DNA of 64,000 nucleotides. It comes from Emiliania huxleyi CCMP1516. Taxonomy: Eukaryota; Haptophyta; Isochrysidales; Noelaerhabdaceae. Shown piece after piece: positions 9,077-20,605 of the stretch (positions are counted from its first letter, which is position 1; each line of letters begins with the position of its first letter). A program made the translations under genes and the position numbers. The notes beneath the pieces are model-generated. The model worked only from the letters and a program-made list of their open reading frames with translations. It had not been told where the DNA came from and ran no database searches. The stretch covers positions 20,991 to 84,990 of the forward strand of contig NW_005199666.1 of NCBI RefSeq assembly GCF_000372725.1. The letters run 5' to 3'.

Positions 9077-11023
9077 CCCTACAACGTATGACGCGGCGTT
9101 AAACTTTAAACATTAACAGAGGTCAGAGCACATGCGGAGCACGGACAGAACCTTGATCCGAGCGTGATCCGTGAACAAGCGTACGGCCATTTACGTCATT
9201 CTCTTTGGTGAGCGCACCTTCTTGCCGCCCCAACGCAGGCCCAAAGGCGCTGCACAGCGCCGGGCGTGTAGTGCAGCACACACGCGCACGCCATGAATGA
9301 ATAGCATCTGACGAGACGGCGCATCGAGACCTAATCGCAGCGCAAGGTGTGAACGGCGTCTCTCTTCCCCCCCTCGAGGCGTGACTTTTCTTTTTGCCGT
9401 CAAGCCGCTTTGGCGGCGCTGCGTGCCGCGCTGGCAGCAGGAGCATGCAGAGGAGTGCACACGCGCGGCTCACCGTGTGAACGGCCGGTCTGGGTCAACC
9501 CGGGTGCATGCATGGACTTCCACACTTCTGCTATACGCCCCACTTTTACTTACGCACGAACCGACAGTGAGAGCGCTTAGCCTCCAGGCGTGCCTCGAGC
9601 ACAGAGCACACGCACACATTTCACACGAGACGTCCCTCACGACTTTCCGATTTTCCCGACTCAGGTGGAGCTCCGCGCACCGCGGGCACATTCTCAGCAT
9701 CTCAACGCTCGACAGTGTCTCGACAGCTGGTCCAAATAAAACGCCGCTCACAGCGGCTGTGTGCGAGCCCGGCCCCGAGCCCCAACGGGCTGGTCAGGCG
9801 CGGCGCCGTGCGGTTCGGTTACTGGACCGTCACGTGTTCGACGGTCGTCAATCAACGTTCGACCATGGCACTCTGTTCACAGCGCGCGCGCGGACGGCGG
9901 TTCTGCGAGTCCCGCTCCGCTGGACTTTATTTGTAAAGCATGCTTGTGGCAAGTTACAGGCGCTATCGATCAGAGACCCAAACCCCATGAATATAATTCT
10001 GAGGATCATAAACCACGGTCAACCCTCAGAATTATATAAACCACGGTCGTTGAACAAACAGGTCAAACGATATCCGACTAGTGCGACCGCTAGACGGCGG
10101 TCTCCGCCGACCCCAAGGCTGCCCAGCCCCAGTACCACACCGGCCACGTACACCGTATCGCTGGAGTCGGTCCCAGTGAGGCACTAGACGGTCTACGGAA
10201 CCATGCGCGCGCCGGAGAGGCTGCGCGCCGGGCCGCGCCGCCTCGATTTCGCACCTCCGCTCCGCGGCCGGCTGAGGGGCTAGCTCGCCCGGCGACAAGC
10301 CCAGCCATCGCGCAGCGCCCCGTGCCGACGGGGGCCACGCAAAAAGAACGCACCTACGACCAGGGTGAGCACGTGAGGGCGTCGGTGTGGGGAGCATGGG
10401 AGATGCACCACCGCTCGACGAAGACGCGCCCGACGAAGCCCTGCTAGCGGAGGATGGTCGATCCTCAGCTAATAGCGTCGGGCGTGTGCGAATACGAGCG
10501 CAAATCGGAGCTCAACTCGCGCGCGGCTAGGATAGGGGTGTGGCACCTTCCAAAGAGGCGCCTCGCGAGGAGCTGCTGGGCCCCCAAACGCGCTCGGGCA
10601 GCACGTCGGCGCGCCTGACTGGTGAGTGGAGGTGAAACTAGGCTTGCTGGCACGCACACCCCGCACCACCCCCACGCCCGCGCGCACCATGCCGCCGTCC
10701 CACCTCACAGCCAAGCGCGATCGCCGACGCACGCAACGACGCCGAGCGGTGGCCGCAGACGACGAGCGCGATGAGGCCGCCGCGCCGCCGGGGTTGCCGG
10801 CGCGTGCCAGCCGCTGGCCCGTCCAGCGTTTGCGGGACCGGGCTCTCCAATCCGCATCGGAAGCAGCACCCCGTTTCTCTGGATTTGTGTTGCCTCGGTC
10901 CTCCGACGCTAGAGAGGCGCCGTCGCGTGGACCTTTTTCGAATGCGATCTCGGGCGGGAGCCCTGACGAATTGCAGCAGGTTTTTGGATTTCGTTTAAAA
11001 GAAAGGGGGATTTGTTTCTTTTG

Positions 11024-11110
11024 CGAGCGGGGGGGGTGGGGGTAGGGGGATGGTGGTGGTGCGTGGTGGTGGTGTGGGGGGGTAGGAGGAGAAGGGGGGG
11101 GGGGGGAGGG
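11024..11110 (+). repeat. G-run cluster, copy 1
   Basis: Many runs of four or more G separated by a few bases. The pattern allows G-quadruplex formation. It recurs in the second spacer at about 19941-20030. Confidence 0.7.
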
Positions 11111-12185
11111 TCGGTCGAGAGAGGGCTTGGACCTTCGTTGGTTGGGCGGCTCGCCTTGCAACGGCGGCATGTGTGTGCGCGTGTCCGAACCCACCCTCTG
11201 GCGGACACCCACGAAAAAGAAATTCGTTCCGCTCGGTGTGCACCATGCGGGACAAGATCATGAATGTCAAGGAGCCTTCCTCCCAGTCGGATGGGAAGTG
11301 AATCTCCGTTACCAATCCGTCACCGAGACGGAGCGCGGGCGTCGGCCGCGAGCGCGAACAGCGCCGCCCCGCCCCCACCCGCGAGAGCCATAGACTCTCC
11401 AGTGCATGTCATCCAGTCCATGCCCCGTCGAGAGGGACACTCTCCTCTCTATCCATGTGAGTGACTCGACTACGTCGAGGGGGGGGACGTCTGAACCACA
11501 CGTGTCCCTCCATTCACACTCTCCCAGTCCTTCCTGGTCTAGTGCCCGTCTTCTCCGCCCGTCGTGCTGAGTTGGTCGCACCTTCGTGCTTTCTTCGTCC
11601 TTCAGACGTTTCACCTAGAGCAAGCAGGGCGGAACGCCCCTTGGTCCACCCGCCACCCGGGTGGGGCTTGCACGCCAAGATGGTGGGAACCAAGAAAAAA
11701 GGGCTTTAATGCCCCCAAAAGAAAGAAAGAAAACTCACCCCGGGAGCGATGGCGGCAAGCGTTTTTCTTCTTACCGATGCTAGTGCACCAGTTTTTCTTC
11801 TTACCGGCCGGACGGGCGCTGAGCCCCACTACTGGCTCGCCGGCACCGCTTCCGCCATCTCTCAGCCCTCTCGCCGCGATGCCGCGGCCGCGGTCAGCGA
11901 GCCCCTCCATATGTGTACCCTCCCGTCACGGCAGGGCGCCGGACCGCTCGTCGGCGCCGTCTGCCTGCTGCCGCGGCTCTCGAAGTGCCGCTTGCACTCC
12001 TCCGTCGCCGCTGTGCTTGCACGCCTGAGGTGGGCCGGATCCGCGCCCGTCGCCGATTACGTGGCCCGCGCACCCGACCACCTCGCTCCTCGCCCGGCGA
12101 GATCTCGGTGCGCGGCCGCTGCTGCTCGCAAGGCACGCCGGCGGCGCGCCCTGCCATGCGGATGCGAGTGCCTTCGCACTGCTAG

Positions 12186-15100
12186 GTGGTCGCGGCGCTC
12201 CGCCGCTTCGCGGACCGCGGCCGCACCCTCGCCTGCACCATCCACCAGCCGCGCGCCGAGACGTTCCGGCTCTTCCACCAGCTGCTGCTGGTCAAGGCGG
12301 GCGAGACGATGTACTGCGGGCCGGTGGCGCAGGTGCCCCGCACTGTCTACCGCACCACCCACGGGACTGAACCCACGCTTGGAGGCGACGGCCCTGGCGG
12401 GGACGGTGCCAGTGGACTCGCAGGTGCCCGACTTTCTTCGCGGCTGCGGCGTGCAGTGCCCGCCGTCGGTGAGCTCGCGCCGCCGTGGGCCGTCGAGACA
12501 TTGCGTCGGGACACGTCTGCACGGCGTGTCCGAGACGCGTTGTCCCCCCGGCAGGTGAACCCCGCCGATGTGGTCGTCGACCTCACGCACACCAAGGAGG
12601 CGGACGCGGACGAGGACGGCGGCGAGGCGGTCGACTTGGTGGCGCGCTTCGCAGAGTCGGACCTCCGGCGCGAGATGCGACGCGTCCCATACCTCCGCCG
12701 TGCCGAACCCAGCGTGGGTTCAGTCCCGTGGGCCGTGCGGTAGGCGCGAGATCGAGGCGGAGATCGACTCGGTCGAGATCGGCCGCCATCCCGCGCTGGC
12801 GGACCTGGCGGCCCAGTCGCTCAAGGCGCCGCAGGAGGAGGAGGGGCGCGGCGGCTGCTGCGGCGGCGGCGGCGGCGGCGGCTACCCAAACCCGCTGCTG
12901 CACCAGGTCGGTGTGCTCGTGCGGAGGCAGTGGACGCTGGACTTGCGCGACTTCGGGTACAAGTTCACTTGGGTGGGCTTCAGTGCAGCCTCGTCCCTCG
13001 CGCCATTCCTGGAGGAGGCTGGCTCACGACGCGGCACCCCGCTCCTCTCAGGTCCTCAACGGCTTCGTGCTCGCCCTGAACGCCTCCACGTACCTCCTCG
13101 TCGCGCAGGCCCGCTCACCCAGCGTGCACTGGGCCTTGCGCTCTGAGATGCCGCGCCGGCTCCCGCCCGTGTCCCGGTGTGGAGCCGCGAGGTCTAGGAA
13201 GTGTCTAGGAAGTGTCTAGGAAGTGTCCCGGTGTGGAGACGCGAGGGTCGCCTGGCCCTCGCCCCACCACACTCTGTGTGTGTGTGTGTGGAGAAGTGTC
13301 CCTCCCCTTCCCTCCCCTCGTCGCGCAGCCGCCGCTCGACGCGCAGCCCGCCTCCGTCTACCGCGACGACATGGGCTGCTCGGCGAGCCTCGGTAGCGGC
13401 GACGGGGTGCAGGGGTGCGTCTGCCACTTGGACATGGCAGACAGCGCCGACGGCGGATACACCGTGGCCGACGACGTGGCGGAGTGCGGCCAGGCGCCGT
13501 GGCCCCTCGAATGCTTCAAACACACGCGCCTCTCTCACAGCCCACGGGGCACGACGAGGGCGCGGACTGGCGCAGACTAGCACGCACACCGGCACACCAC
13601 CGGTCCCTAGAGGCGGACACGCGGCTTTGGAAGCGGAGCGCGTGCTCTTGTCCGTCCAACTAGCGCTCGAGAGGAGGCGCACTCGGCTGTGTACCACTCC
13701 GCCGCCACGCGGCTGCCTTCCCCGCCCCCCCCGCCTTGAGGTGTGCGCGTGCACGGCGTTAGGCGCTGGTGGCGCGCACCAACGTTGACTTTGCGCACCG
13801 CGGCCTCCTCTTCCTCCCCTACCTCCAGAGGTGTCGAATCCGGTGTGCGGGCTCAGCGGCGTGGGTGGCGCGGTAGGCTTCCTCTTCCTCGTCGTCAACG
13901 CGCTCTTCATCAACGAGGCGGTCTTCGTCCCGACCATCATCGCGGACAAGCGCTTCTTCGCGCGCGAGCACGGAGCGAACGCCTGCTCTGCGATGCATCT
14001 CGCCACATCTCCCCGCATCTCCCCACACCTCCCCACATCTCCCCACACCTCCCCACATCTCCCCGCATCCCCCCACATCTCCCCACATCTCCCCGCATCC
14101 CCCCACACCTCCCCACATCTCGCCACATCTCCCCACATCTCCCTACATCTCGCCACATCTCGCCACACCTCCCCACATCTCCCCACACCTCCCCATATCT
14201 CGCCACATCTCGACACATCCCCCCACACCTCCCCACATCTCCCCACACCTCCCAACATCTCGCCACACCTCCCCACATCTCCCCACACCTCCCCACATCT
14301 CCCCGCATCCCCCAACATCTCGCCACACCTCCCCACCTCTCCCCTCGCAGGAGCGCGCGCCTACTCTGTCCTCGCCTGGCACGCCGCCTTGCTCGCCACG
14401 CGGCGGACCGGCGCAGCCCACTCTGAGTCACCACTCCTTCCTCCTCACTCAGGCACCTCGCCTGGCTGGTCAAGCTCGGGCTCACCGCGGCGCTCAAGGC
14501 GCTCTTCTACACGCCCTGCTTCTACTTCCTCGGCCAGCTCCGCCTCGACGCCACGGCCTACCTCGCCGCCGCCTTCGCCACCGGCGGGATGGGCTTCGCC
14601 GGCTCCGCGGTCGAGATTTCGCCGAGATTGCCCGAGATCTCCCCGAGATTGGGATGGGCTTCGCCGGCTCCGCGGTCGAGATCTCCCCGAGATTGCCCGA
14701 GATCGCCCCGAGATTGCCCGAGCTCGGGATGGGCTTCGCCGGCTCCGCGGTCGAGATCCCCCCGAGATTGCCCGAGATCGCCGGCTCCGCGGTCGAGATC
14801 TCGCCGAGATTGCCCGAGCTCTCCCCGAGATTGCCCGAGCTCTCCCCCGAGATTGCCCGAGCCAGTTCACCGCGCCGGCTCGCCGGTCGGGAGGCTGGCC
14901 GCACCTCGCCATATCTCCCCATATCTCCCCATATCTCGCCATATCTCGCCGGTCGGGAGGCTGGCCGCACCTCGCCATATCTCCCCATATCTCGCCATAT
15001 CTCGCCATATCTCCCCGGTCGGGAGGCTGGCCGCACCTCGCCATATCTCCCCATATCTCCCCATATCTCCCCGGTCGGGAGGCTGGCCGCACCTTGCCCC

Positions 15101-16262
15101 CCCCCCCCTCCCCCCCCCCCCCCCCTCCTCCGGCTCCCTACCATCCTCCCCCCTCGCACACCCCGTGCCTACATAGGTCGCCATGCTCATCACCACGCTC
15201 ATGCCCGGGCTCGGCGCCGCCACCACCGCCTTCGGCTGCGCGGTGCTCCTCTACCAGAACGTCTGCGGCTTCTTCCTCCCGATCGCCGCCATCCCGCCCT
15301 ACCTGCTGTGGCTCGCCTGGTCGTCCGTCTTCACGTACGGCTACTACGCAATCATCAACTCGCAGCAGCTCGGCACCGTCATGACGGGCGCCGGCGAGAA
15401 CGTCGAGGACCGGCTCGTCTTCGCCTTCTGCTTCGTCCTCTACGCGTGGTGCCTCTCCCCCTCCCCACCTCTCCCCACCCCTCCCCCCACCCCTCCCCAC
15501 CCCTCCTCACCCCTCCCCACCCCTCCCCACCCCTCCCCCCACCTCCCCCCACCTCTCCCCACCCCTCCCCACCCCTCCCCACCCCTCCCCACTCCTCCCC
15601 ACCTCCTCTCCCCACCCCTCCCCACCCCTCCCCACACCTCCCCACACCTCCCCACCTCCTCTCCCCACCTCTCCCTCCTCTCTCCCCACCCCTCCGCACC
15701 TCTCCCCGCACCTCCAACCTTCCCCGCGCGCGTCGCCTGGAGGCGGATGGCGCGCACGCAAGCCCACGTCGGGCGCACATGCGCGCTCCGCAGGTGCTTC
15801 CTCTTCCACGGCGTCGCCTACGCCATCACTCGCGCCTACTCCTCCCACCACGCAACCTACCTGGGCCCCGACGGGCCGCGCAGCGCGCAGACCCGACGCG
15901 CGGCCGCCGCCGCCGCCGCGGCGGGTGGCGGCGCCGCCGCCGCCCCGTCGCCGTCGCCACCGCTCGGCGCGACGGCCGCGATCGCGGACTTGCGCCCCCC
16001 TCCGGTGACGCCGCCCGACGAGCTGCCCTCCGCTCCACCGACGCCAAAGTCAAGCAGCAAGCGGCGGGGCGGGCTCGCCACGCCGGCGTCGGCCACGTCG
16101 ACGCCGTCGCGCTGGAGCAAGGTGCGCGACGTCGTCGCCGGCGCCGACACGTCACGCGGCGACGGCGCCGCGGCGCTGCGCGGGCAGTACCCTCTCTCGC
16201 CGCTGCGGAGGACGCTGGACCAGGCGCGCGCGCGGCTGGTGTTCGTGCAACGGCGGCGCTGA
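12186..16262 (+). CDS. ABCG transporter copy 2: exons 5-16 including the full membrane domain, no ATP-binding half
   Basis: Exons by frame: 12186-12332, 12424-12468, 12555-12667, 12744-12972, 13052-13108, 13329-13493, 13763-13832, 13877-13972, 14351-14378, 14453-14609, 15177-15448 and 15794-16262. All phases agree. Exon 5 carries the H-loop HQPR, exons 9-15 the membrane helices (FLFLVVNALFINEAVFVPTI, FYTPCFYFLGQL, LLWLAWSSVFTYGYYAIINS). The segment from exon 12 into 13-14 (KRFFAREHGARAYSVLAWHL) matches the usual ABCG order. The last exon ends in a long Ala/Pro/Ser-rich tail. No Walker A exon lies between 8346 and 12166, so this copy needs exons 1-4 at 5525-6841 to make a full protein of about 878 residues. 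An alternative last exon may follow at about 16296. Confidence 0.75.
13973..14350 (+). repeat. ABCG intron 12 minisatellite (ACATCTCCCC type)
   Basis: About 34 units of 10-11 bp such as CACATCTCCC/CACACCTCCC fill this intron. The exon edges on both sides resemble each other (GGAGCGAACGCCT and GGAGCGCGCGCCT). Only a GA donor (GAGCGA at 13973) keeps the frame cleanly. Confidence 0.8.
14610..15176 (+). repeat. ABCG intron 14 with copies of the exon edge and two minisatellites
   Basis: The exon 14 end (GGGATGGGCTTCGCCGGCTC) recurs at about 14651 and 14727, and partially at 14780, each copy followed by GAGATTGCCCGAGATTG-type units. Then come CCATATCTCC repeats separated by four copies of a GTCGGGAGGCTGGCCGCACC block, and a poly-C tract. 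Confidence 0.8.
15449..15793 (+). repeat. ABCG intron 15 minisatellite (CCTCCCCACC type)
   Basis: A nearly pure pyrimidine tract of CTCCCCACCC units. It is similar enough to the intron 12 repeat to explain the fused intron in copy 3. Confidence 0.8.
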
Positions 16263-17041
16263 ACTGCCTCCTCACTCCATTCCTCACTGAGCCAAGGTGC
16301 GCGCGCAGCTGGTCATGATGCACGACGACGCCGCCCGCGCCGCCGCGCCGCTCTCGCCGCCGCCACACCTCGGTCAGAGCACGTGGGGCCGCGCGCCGGG
16401 GTGAGCTGCCGCGCCGAGCGCAGCCGCCAGTACGACCCCCCCCCCCCCCCCTTTCCCGCCCAACCCCCAAACCCTCTCATCAGTACCTCACCGGGACAGC
16501 TCTCCACGCGAGAGCGGCGCCACCTCGCTCAGCCCGACGCTCCAGTCCCGGCCCAGCATCCCTCCGCCTTCCTCTCTCTCAGACCTCGCCTCGCCGCAGC
16601 ATGCGCGCGGGACCACGCTCCTTCTCTCGCACGCACCGCGCGGACTCACGCCGCCGCCAGGCGCCGCCGTGATTGCATGTCTCAACTAGCTGCAGTTCCT
16701 GGAGCGGCTGTGTGCGTTTAAACTTATCTGGGTGAGTCCTCCAAAAGTCCGCGGCCGCTCTCGGATCTTTAGGTCAGCCTTTACACACTCCCGTCGACGG
16801 ACCCCGTGTCGTTGCGCGGCGTGGGCGCGTGGGGTGAGCGGTGTGCCAGAGCTCCCCGGCGAGAGAGCAGACAGCCCCACTGGCACGCACGACGCTCGAC
16901 GCTCCTTTGCACCAGGGATTGCACTGAAATGTCGCACTCTTGTAGCATGCAGGTTGCAGTCTGGACTGCATGGATTAGCGTCTGCAATAGACGGGCTGGT
17001 TCTACATTCCGTAAAATTCTACATTCCGTATTTCTCTGAAT

Positions 17042-17900
17042 AATATGCAGAATGCAGATGCAGAATGCAGAATGAAGATGAACCCAGCCCAAAATGTTTA
17101 GTGTCTGTATGTGCAGCATGCAGAATGCAGGATGCAGGATGCAGAATCGGACCCAAAATTGATTCTTCTGCATGGTGCAGGATGCAGGATGCAGAATGCA
17201 GGATGCAAAATCAGAGACCCAAAGAGCTTGTCCGTCGGGTGCAGCGCTGACAGCTCTTGCATCCGCATCCTGCATTCTGCATCGGGTGCAAGGCATCTGT
17301 GGCTTTGGGCCCGACTCTGCATTCTGCATTCTGCATCTGCATCCTGCATCGGGTGCAGTCACAGCTTTGGGGCCGATTCATCTGCATTCCGCGCTATCAC
17401 CTCCTGAGGAGCGCCAACGGCGCGACGCGGCCCGGCGGTCGCACATAGCAGCCCCCGGCAGGGCCTAGGGAACAGCGTGTGAGCTCTGGCGAACTATCAT
17501 AGCCGCAGACTTGTCCATGCGAAAAAGGAGCGCAGATTAAATCCTGATGTCCGGAACGGACTTGTATGTGTGTTGTACTTTTGGCACCCGATGCAGGATG
17601 CAGATGCAGAATGCAGAATGCAGAATCGGCCAAAGCTGGACTTGCACCCGATGCAGGATGCAGATGCAGGATGCAGATGCAGGATGCAGAATGCAGAAGC
17701 GGGCCCAAAGCTACAGGGTGAGAGACGTGCAGGATGCAGGATGCAGGATGCAGAATGCAAAAACTCACCCACAGCCAGGAGAGAGCGAACAGAGTACGAT
17801 GCAAGATGCAGGTGCAGAACGCAAAAGCTCGCCCAATATAGGTCGGAGAGGCCAAAAAAAGAGTCGTACGGAATGCACAATGCAGGTGCGGAATACAGAA
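17042..17900. repeat. Strand-switching minisatellite, copy 2, expanded
   Basis: Forward units at 17042-17210, reverse-complement units at 17255-17385, then a second forward array with ATGCAGATGCAGGATGCAG-type units at 17588-17760 and scattered units to 17900. Confidence 0.85.
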
Positions 17901-20201
17901 TCCCACCCACAGTGTGTGCAGAGAGGGTCTGTATGGTGCAGATGCTCTCTATGCAGACTGCAACCTGCATGCTACACGTCTCAAATTTCGCGGTTCTAAG
18001 TTGTATACGCGGTCTCCGACGACGACCCTTAGCCCCTACAACGTATGACGCGGCGTTAAAACTTTAACATTAACAGAGGTCAGAGCACATGCGGAGCACG
18101 GACAGAACCTTGATCCGAGCGTGATCCGTGAACAAGCGTACGGCCATTTACGTCATTCTCTTTGGTGAGCGCACCTTCTTGCCGCCCCAACGCAGGCCCA
18201 AAGGCGCTGCACAGCGCCGGGCGTGTAGTGCAGCACACACGCGCACGCCATGAATGAATAGCATCTGACGAGACGGCGCATCGAGACCTAATCGCAGCAC
18301 AAGGTGTGAACGGCGTCTCTCTTCCCCCCTCGAGGCGTGACTTTTCTTTTTGCCGTCAAGCCGCTTTGGCGGCGCTGCGTGCCGCGCTGGCAGCAGGAGC
18401 ATGCAGAGGAGTGCACACGCGCGGCTCACCGTGTGAACGGCCGGTCTGGGTCAACCCGGGTGCGTGCATGGACTTCCACACTTCTGCTATACGCCCCACT
18501 TTTACTTACGCACGAACCGACAGTGAGAGCGCTTAGCCTCCAGGCGTGCCTCGAGCACAGAGCACACGCACACATTTCACACGAGACGTCCCTCACGACT
18601 TTCCGATTTTCCCGACTCAGGTGGAGCTCCGCGCACCGCGGGCACATTCTCAGCATCTCAACGCTCGACAGTGTCTCGACAGCTGGTCCAAATAAAACGC
18701 CGCTCACAGCGGCTGTGTGCGAGCCCGGCCCCGAGCCCCAACGGGCTGGTCAGGCGCGGCGCCGTGCGGTTCGGTTACTGGACCGTCACGTGTTCGACGG
18801 TCGTCAATCAAAACGTTCGACCATGGCACTCTGTTCACAGCGCGCGCGCGGACGGCGGTTCTGCGAGTCCCGCTCCGCTGGACTTTATTTGTAAAGCATG
18901 CTTGTGGCAAGTTACAGGCGCTATCGATCAGAGACCCAAACCCCATGAATATAATTCTGAGGGTCATAAACCACGGTCAACCAACCGTTGAACAAACAGG
19001 TCAAACGATATCCGACTAGTGCGACCGCTAGACGGCGGTCTCCGCCGACCCCAAGGCTGCCCAGTCCCAGTACCACACCGGCCACGTACACCGTATCGCT
19101 GGAGTCGGGAGTCCCAGTGAGGCACTAGACGGTCTACGGAACCATGCGCGCGCCGGCCGGACAGGCTGCGCGCCGGGCCGCGCCGCCTCGATTTCGCACC
19201 TCCGCTCCGCGGCCGGCTGAGGGGCTAGCTCGCCCGGCGACAAGCCCAGCCATCGCGCAGCGCCCCGTGCCGACGGGGGCCACGCAAAAAGAACGCACCT
19301 ACGACCAGGGTGAGCACGTGAGGGCGTCGGTGTGGGCCGCGGGCGGGCTGCCAGGAGGGCGAGATGCACCACCGCTCGACGAAGACGCGCCCGACGAAGC
19401 CCTGCTAGCGGAGGATGGTCGATCCTCAGCTAATAGCGTCGGGCGTGTGCGAATACGAGCGCAAATCGGAGCTCAACTCGCGCGCGGCTAGGATAGGGGT
19501 GTGGCACCTTCCAAAGAGGCGCCTCGCGAGGAGCTGCTGGGCCCCCAAACGCGCTCGGGCAGCACGTCGGCGCGCCTGACTGGTGAGTGGAGGTGAAACT
19601 AGGCTTGCTGGCACGCACACCCCGCACCACCCCCACGCCCGCGCGCACCATGCCGCCGTCCCACCTCACAGCCAAGCGCGATCGCCGACGCACGCAGCGA
19701 CGCCGAGCGGTGGCCGCAGACGACGAGCGCGATGAGGCCGCCGCGCCGCCGGGGTTGCCGGCGCGTGCCAGCCGCTGGCCCGTCCAGCGTTTGCGGGACC
19801 GGGCTCTCCAATCCGCATCGGAAGCAGCACCCCGTTTCTCTGGATTTGTGTTGCCTCGGTCCTCCGACGCTAGAGAGGCGCCGTCGCGTGGACCTTGCAG
19901 CAGGTTTTTGGATTTCGTTTAAAAGAAAGGGCTGTTTTCGAGCGGGGGTGGGGGGGGGGTAGGGGGATGGTGGTGGTGCGTGGTGGTGGTGTGGGGGGGT
20001 AGGAGGAGAAGGGGGGGGGGGGGAGGGTCGGTCGAAAGAGGGCTTGGACCTTCGTTGGTTGGGCGGCTCGCCTTGCAACGGCGGCGTGTGCAAAACAAAA
20101 CAACGTGTGTGTGCGCGTGTCCGAACCCACCCTCTGGCGGACACCCACGAAAAAGAAATTCGTTCCGCTCGGTGTGCACCGGATCCCAAAAAAATCTCTA
20201 G

Positions 20202-20206
<5 letters not shown>

Positions 20207-20257
<51 letters not shown>
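20207..20257 (+). repeat. (TC)n microsatellite
   Basis: About 25 TC units, present only in spacer copy 2. Confidence 0.95.
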
Positions 20258-20260
<3 letters not shown>

Positions 20261-20573
20261 AGATCTTGTTTTCCGAGATTTCGTCACGGTGAGTACTTCC
20301 CCGGGTCCTGCTGGGTCGGTGTGTTTCTTTTTCTGGGCAATTTCTTTTTCGAAAAAAGGAAAAGGAAAGTCCATGCGCGCATAGGTCCCCCCGTCCAATT
20401 CTGGGCGTACAGGGCACGCTCAAACGGAGGCGCCATCACCCTTTCGGTCCTTCCCCTGGTTTTCACTTTTTCAACCCCCCCCCCCCCTTCACCCCCCCCC
20501 TTCCCCCCGTGCTTTTATTTCCCGCTTCACCCCCCCCCCCTGGCCTCATCAGCCGAATGAATTTCTTTTTAGA

Positions 20574-20605
20574 AGATGCAAACCAACCGCGGTTGGTTTG
20601 CATCT
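20574..20605. repeat. Perfect 32-bp palindrome
   Basis: The left arm AGATGCAAACCAACCG is followed directly by its exact reverse complement, with no loop. It is found only in spacer copy 2, in the segment that has no counterpart in copy 1. Confidence 0.9.

Larger units (their letters stand above)
7012..12165 (+). repeat. Large tandem unit 1: ABCG exon block plus spacer
   Basis: Sequence from about 7012 (GCGAGTGCCTTC) is repeated at 12166 and, slightly diverged, at 21118. Unit 1 holds ABCG exons 5-10, then jumps at the 11-bp word GCCAGGCGCCG (8330-8340) straight into the spacer. The same word flanks the missing piece in unit 2 (13489-13499 and 16656-16666). Introns are as conserved as exons (about 99 percent over the stretch I compared by eye), so the duplication is recent. 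Confidence 0.85.
8341..12165. other. Spacer of the ABCG tandem unit, copy 1
   Basis: No gene is recognised. In order it holds a conserved start (GTGATTGCATGTCTCAAC), a minisatellite that reverses strand (8725-9076), moderately AT-rich sequence with a small inverted repeat (ATAATTCTGAGG at about 9989 and its complement at about 10026), a run-rich G tract (11024-11110) and a homopolymer-rich stretch (11690-11760). Open frames at 9381-10187 and 10689-11045 are disrupted in the second spacer copy. The segment 11241-11685 differs completely from its counterpart in copy 2 (20171-20678). Confidence 0.6.

Noticed and set aside
9381-10187. Open frame of 268 codons in spacer copy 1
   Set aside because: The homologous stretch in copy 2 (from 18337) is disrupted and shortened, and the predicted protein shows no motif. 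I treat it as non-coding.
10626-11045. Open frame of about 140 codons (MPPSHLTAKRDRR region)
   Set aside because: Copy 2 has a 37-bp deletion that shifts the frame, and the composition is Arg/Ala-rich low complexity.
13831-15384. Very long plus-strand frame of over 500 codons
   Set aside because: It runs through pyrimidine minisatellites (repeated Ser-Pro-His units). Only short pieces match ABCG exons, so the length is an artefact of repeat periodicity.
16296-16402. Alternative last exon of the ABCG gene (VRAQLVMMHDDAAR)
   Set aside because: In frame if an intron starts near 16220, but the straightforward stop at 16262 is equally good. Mentioned only as a possibility.
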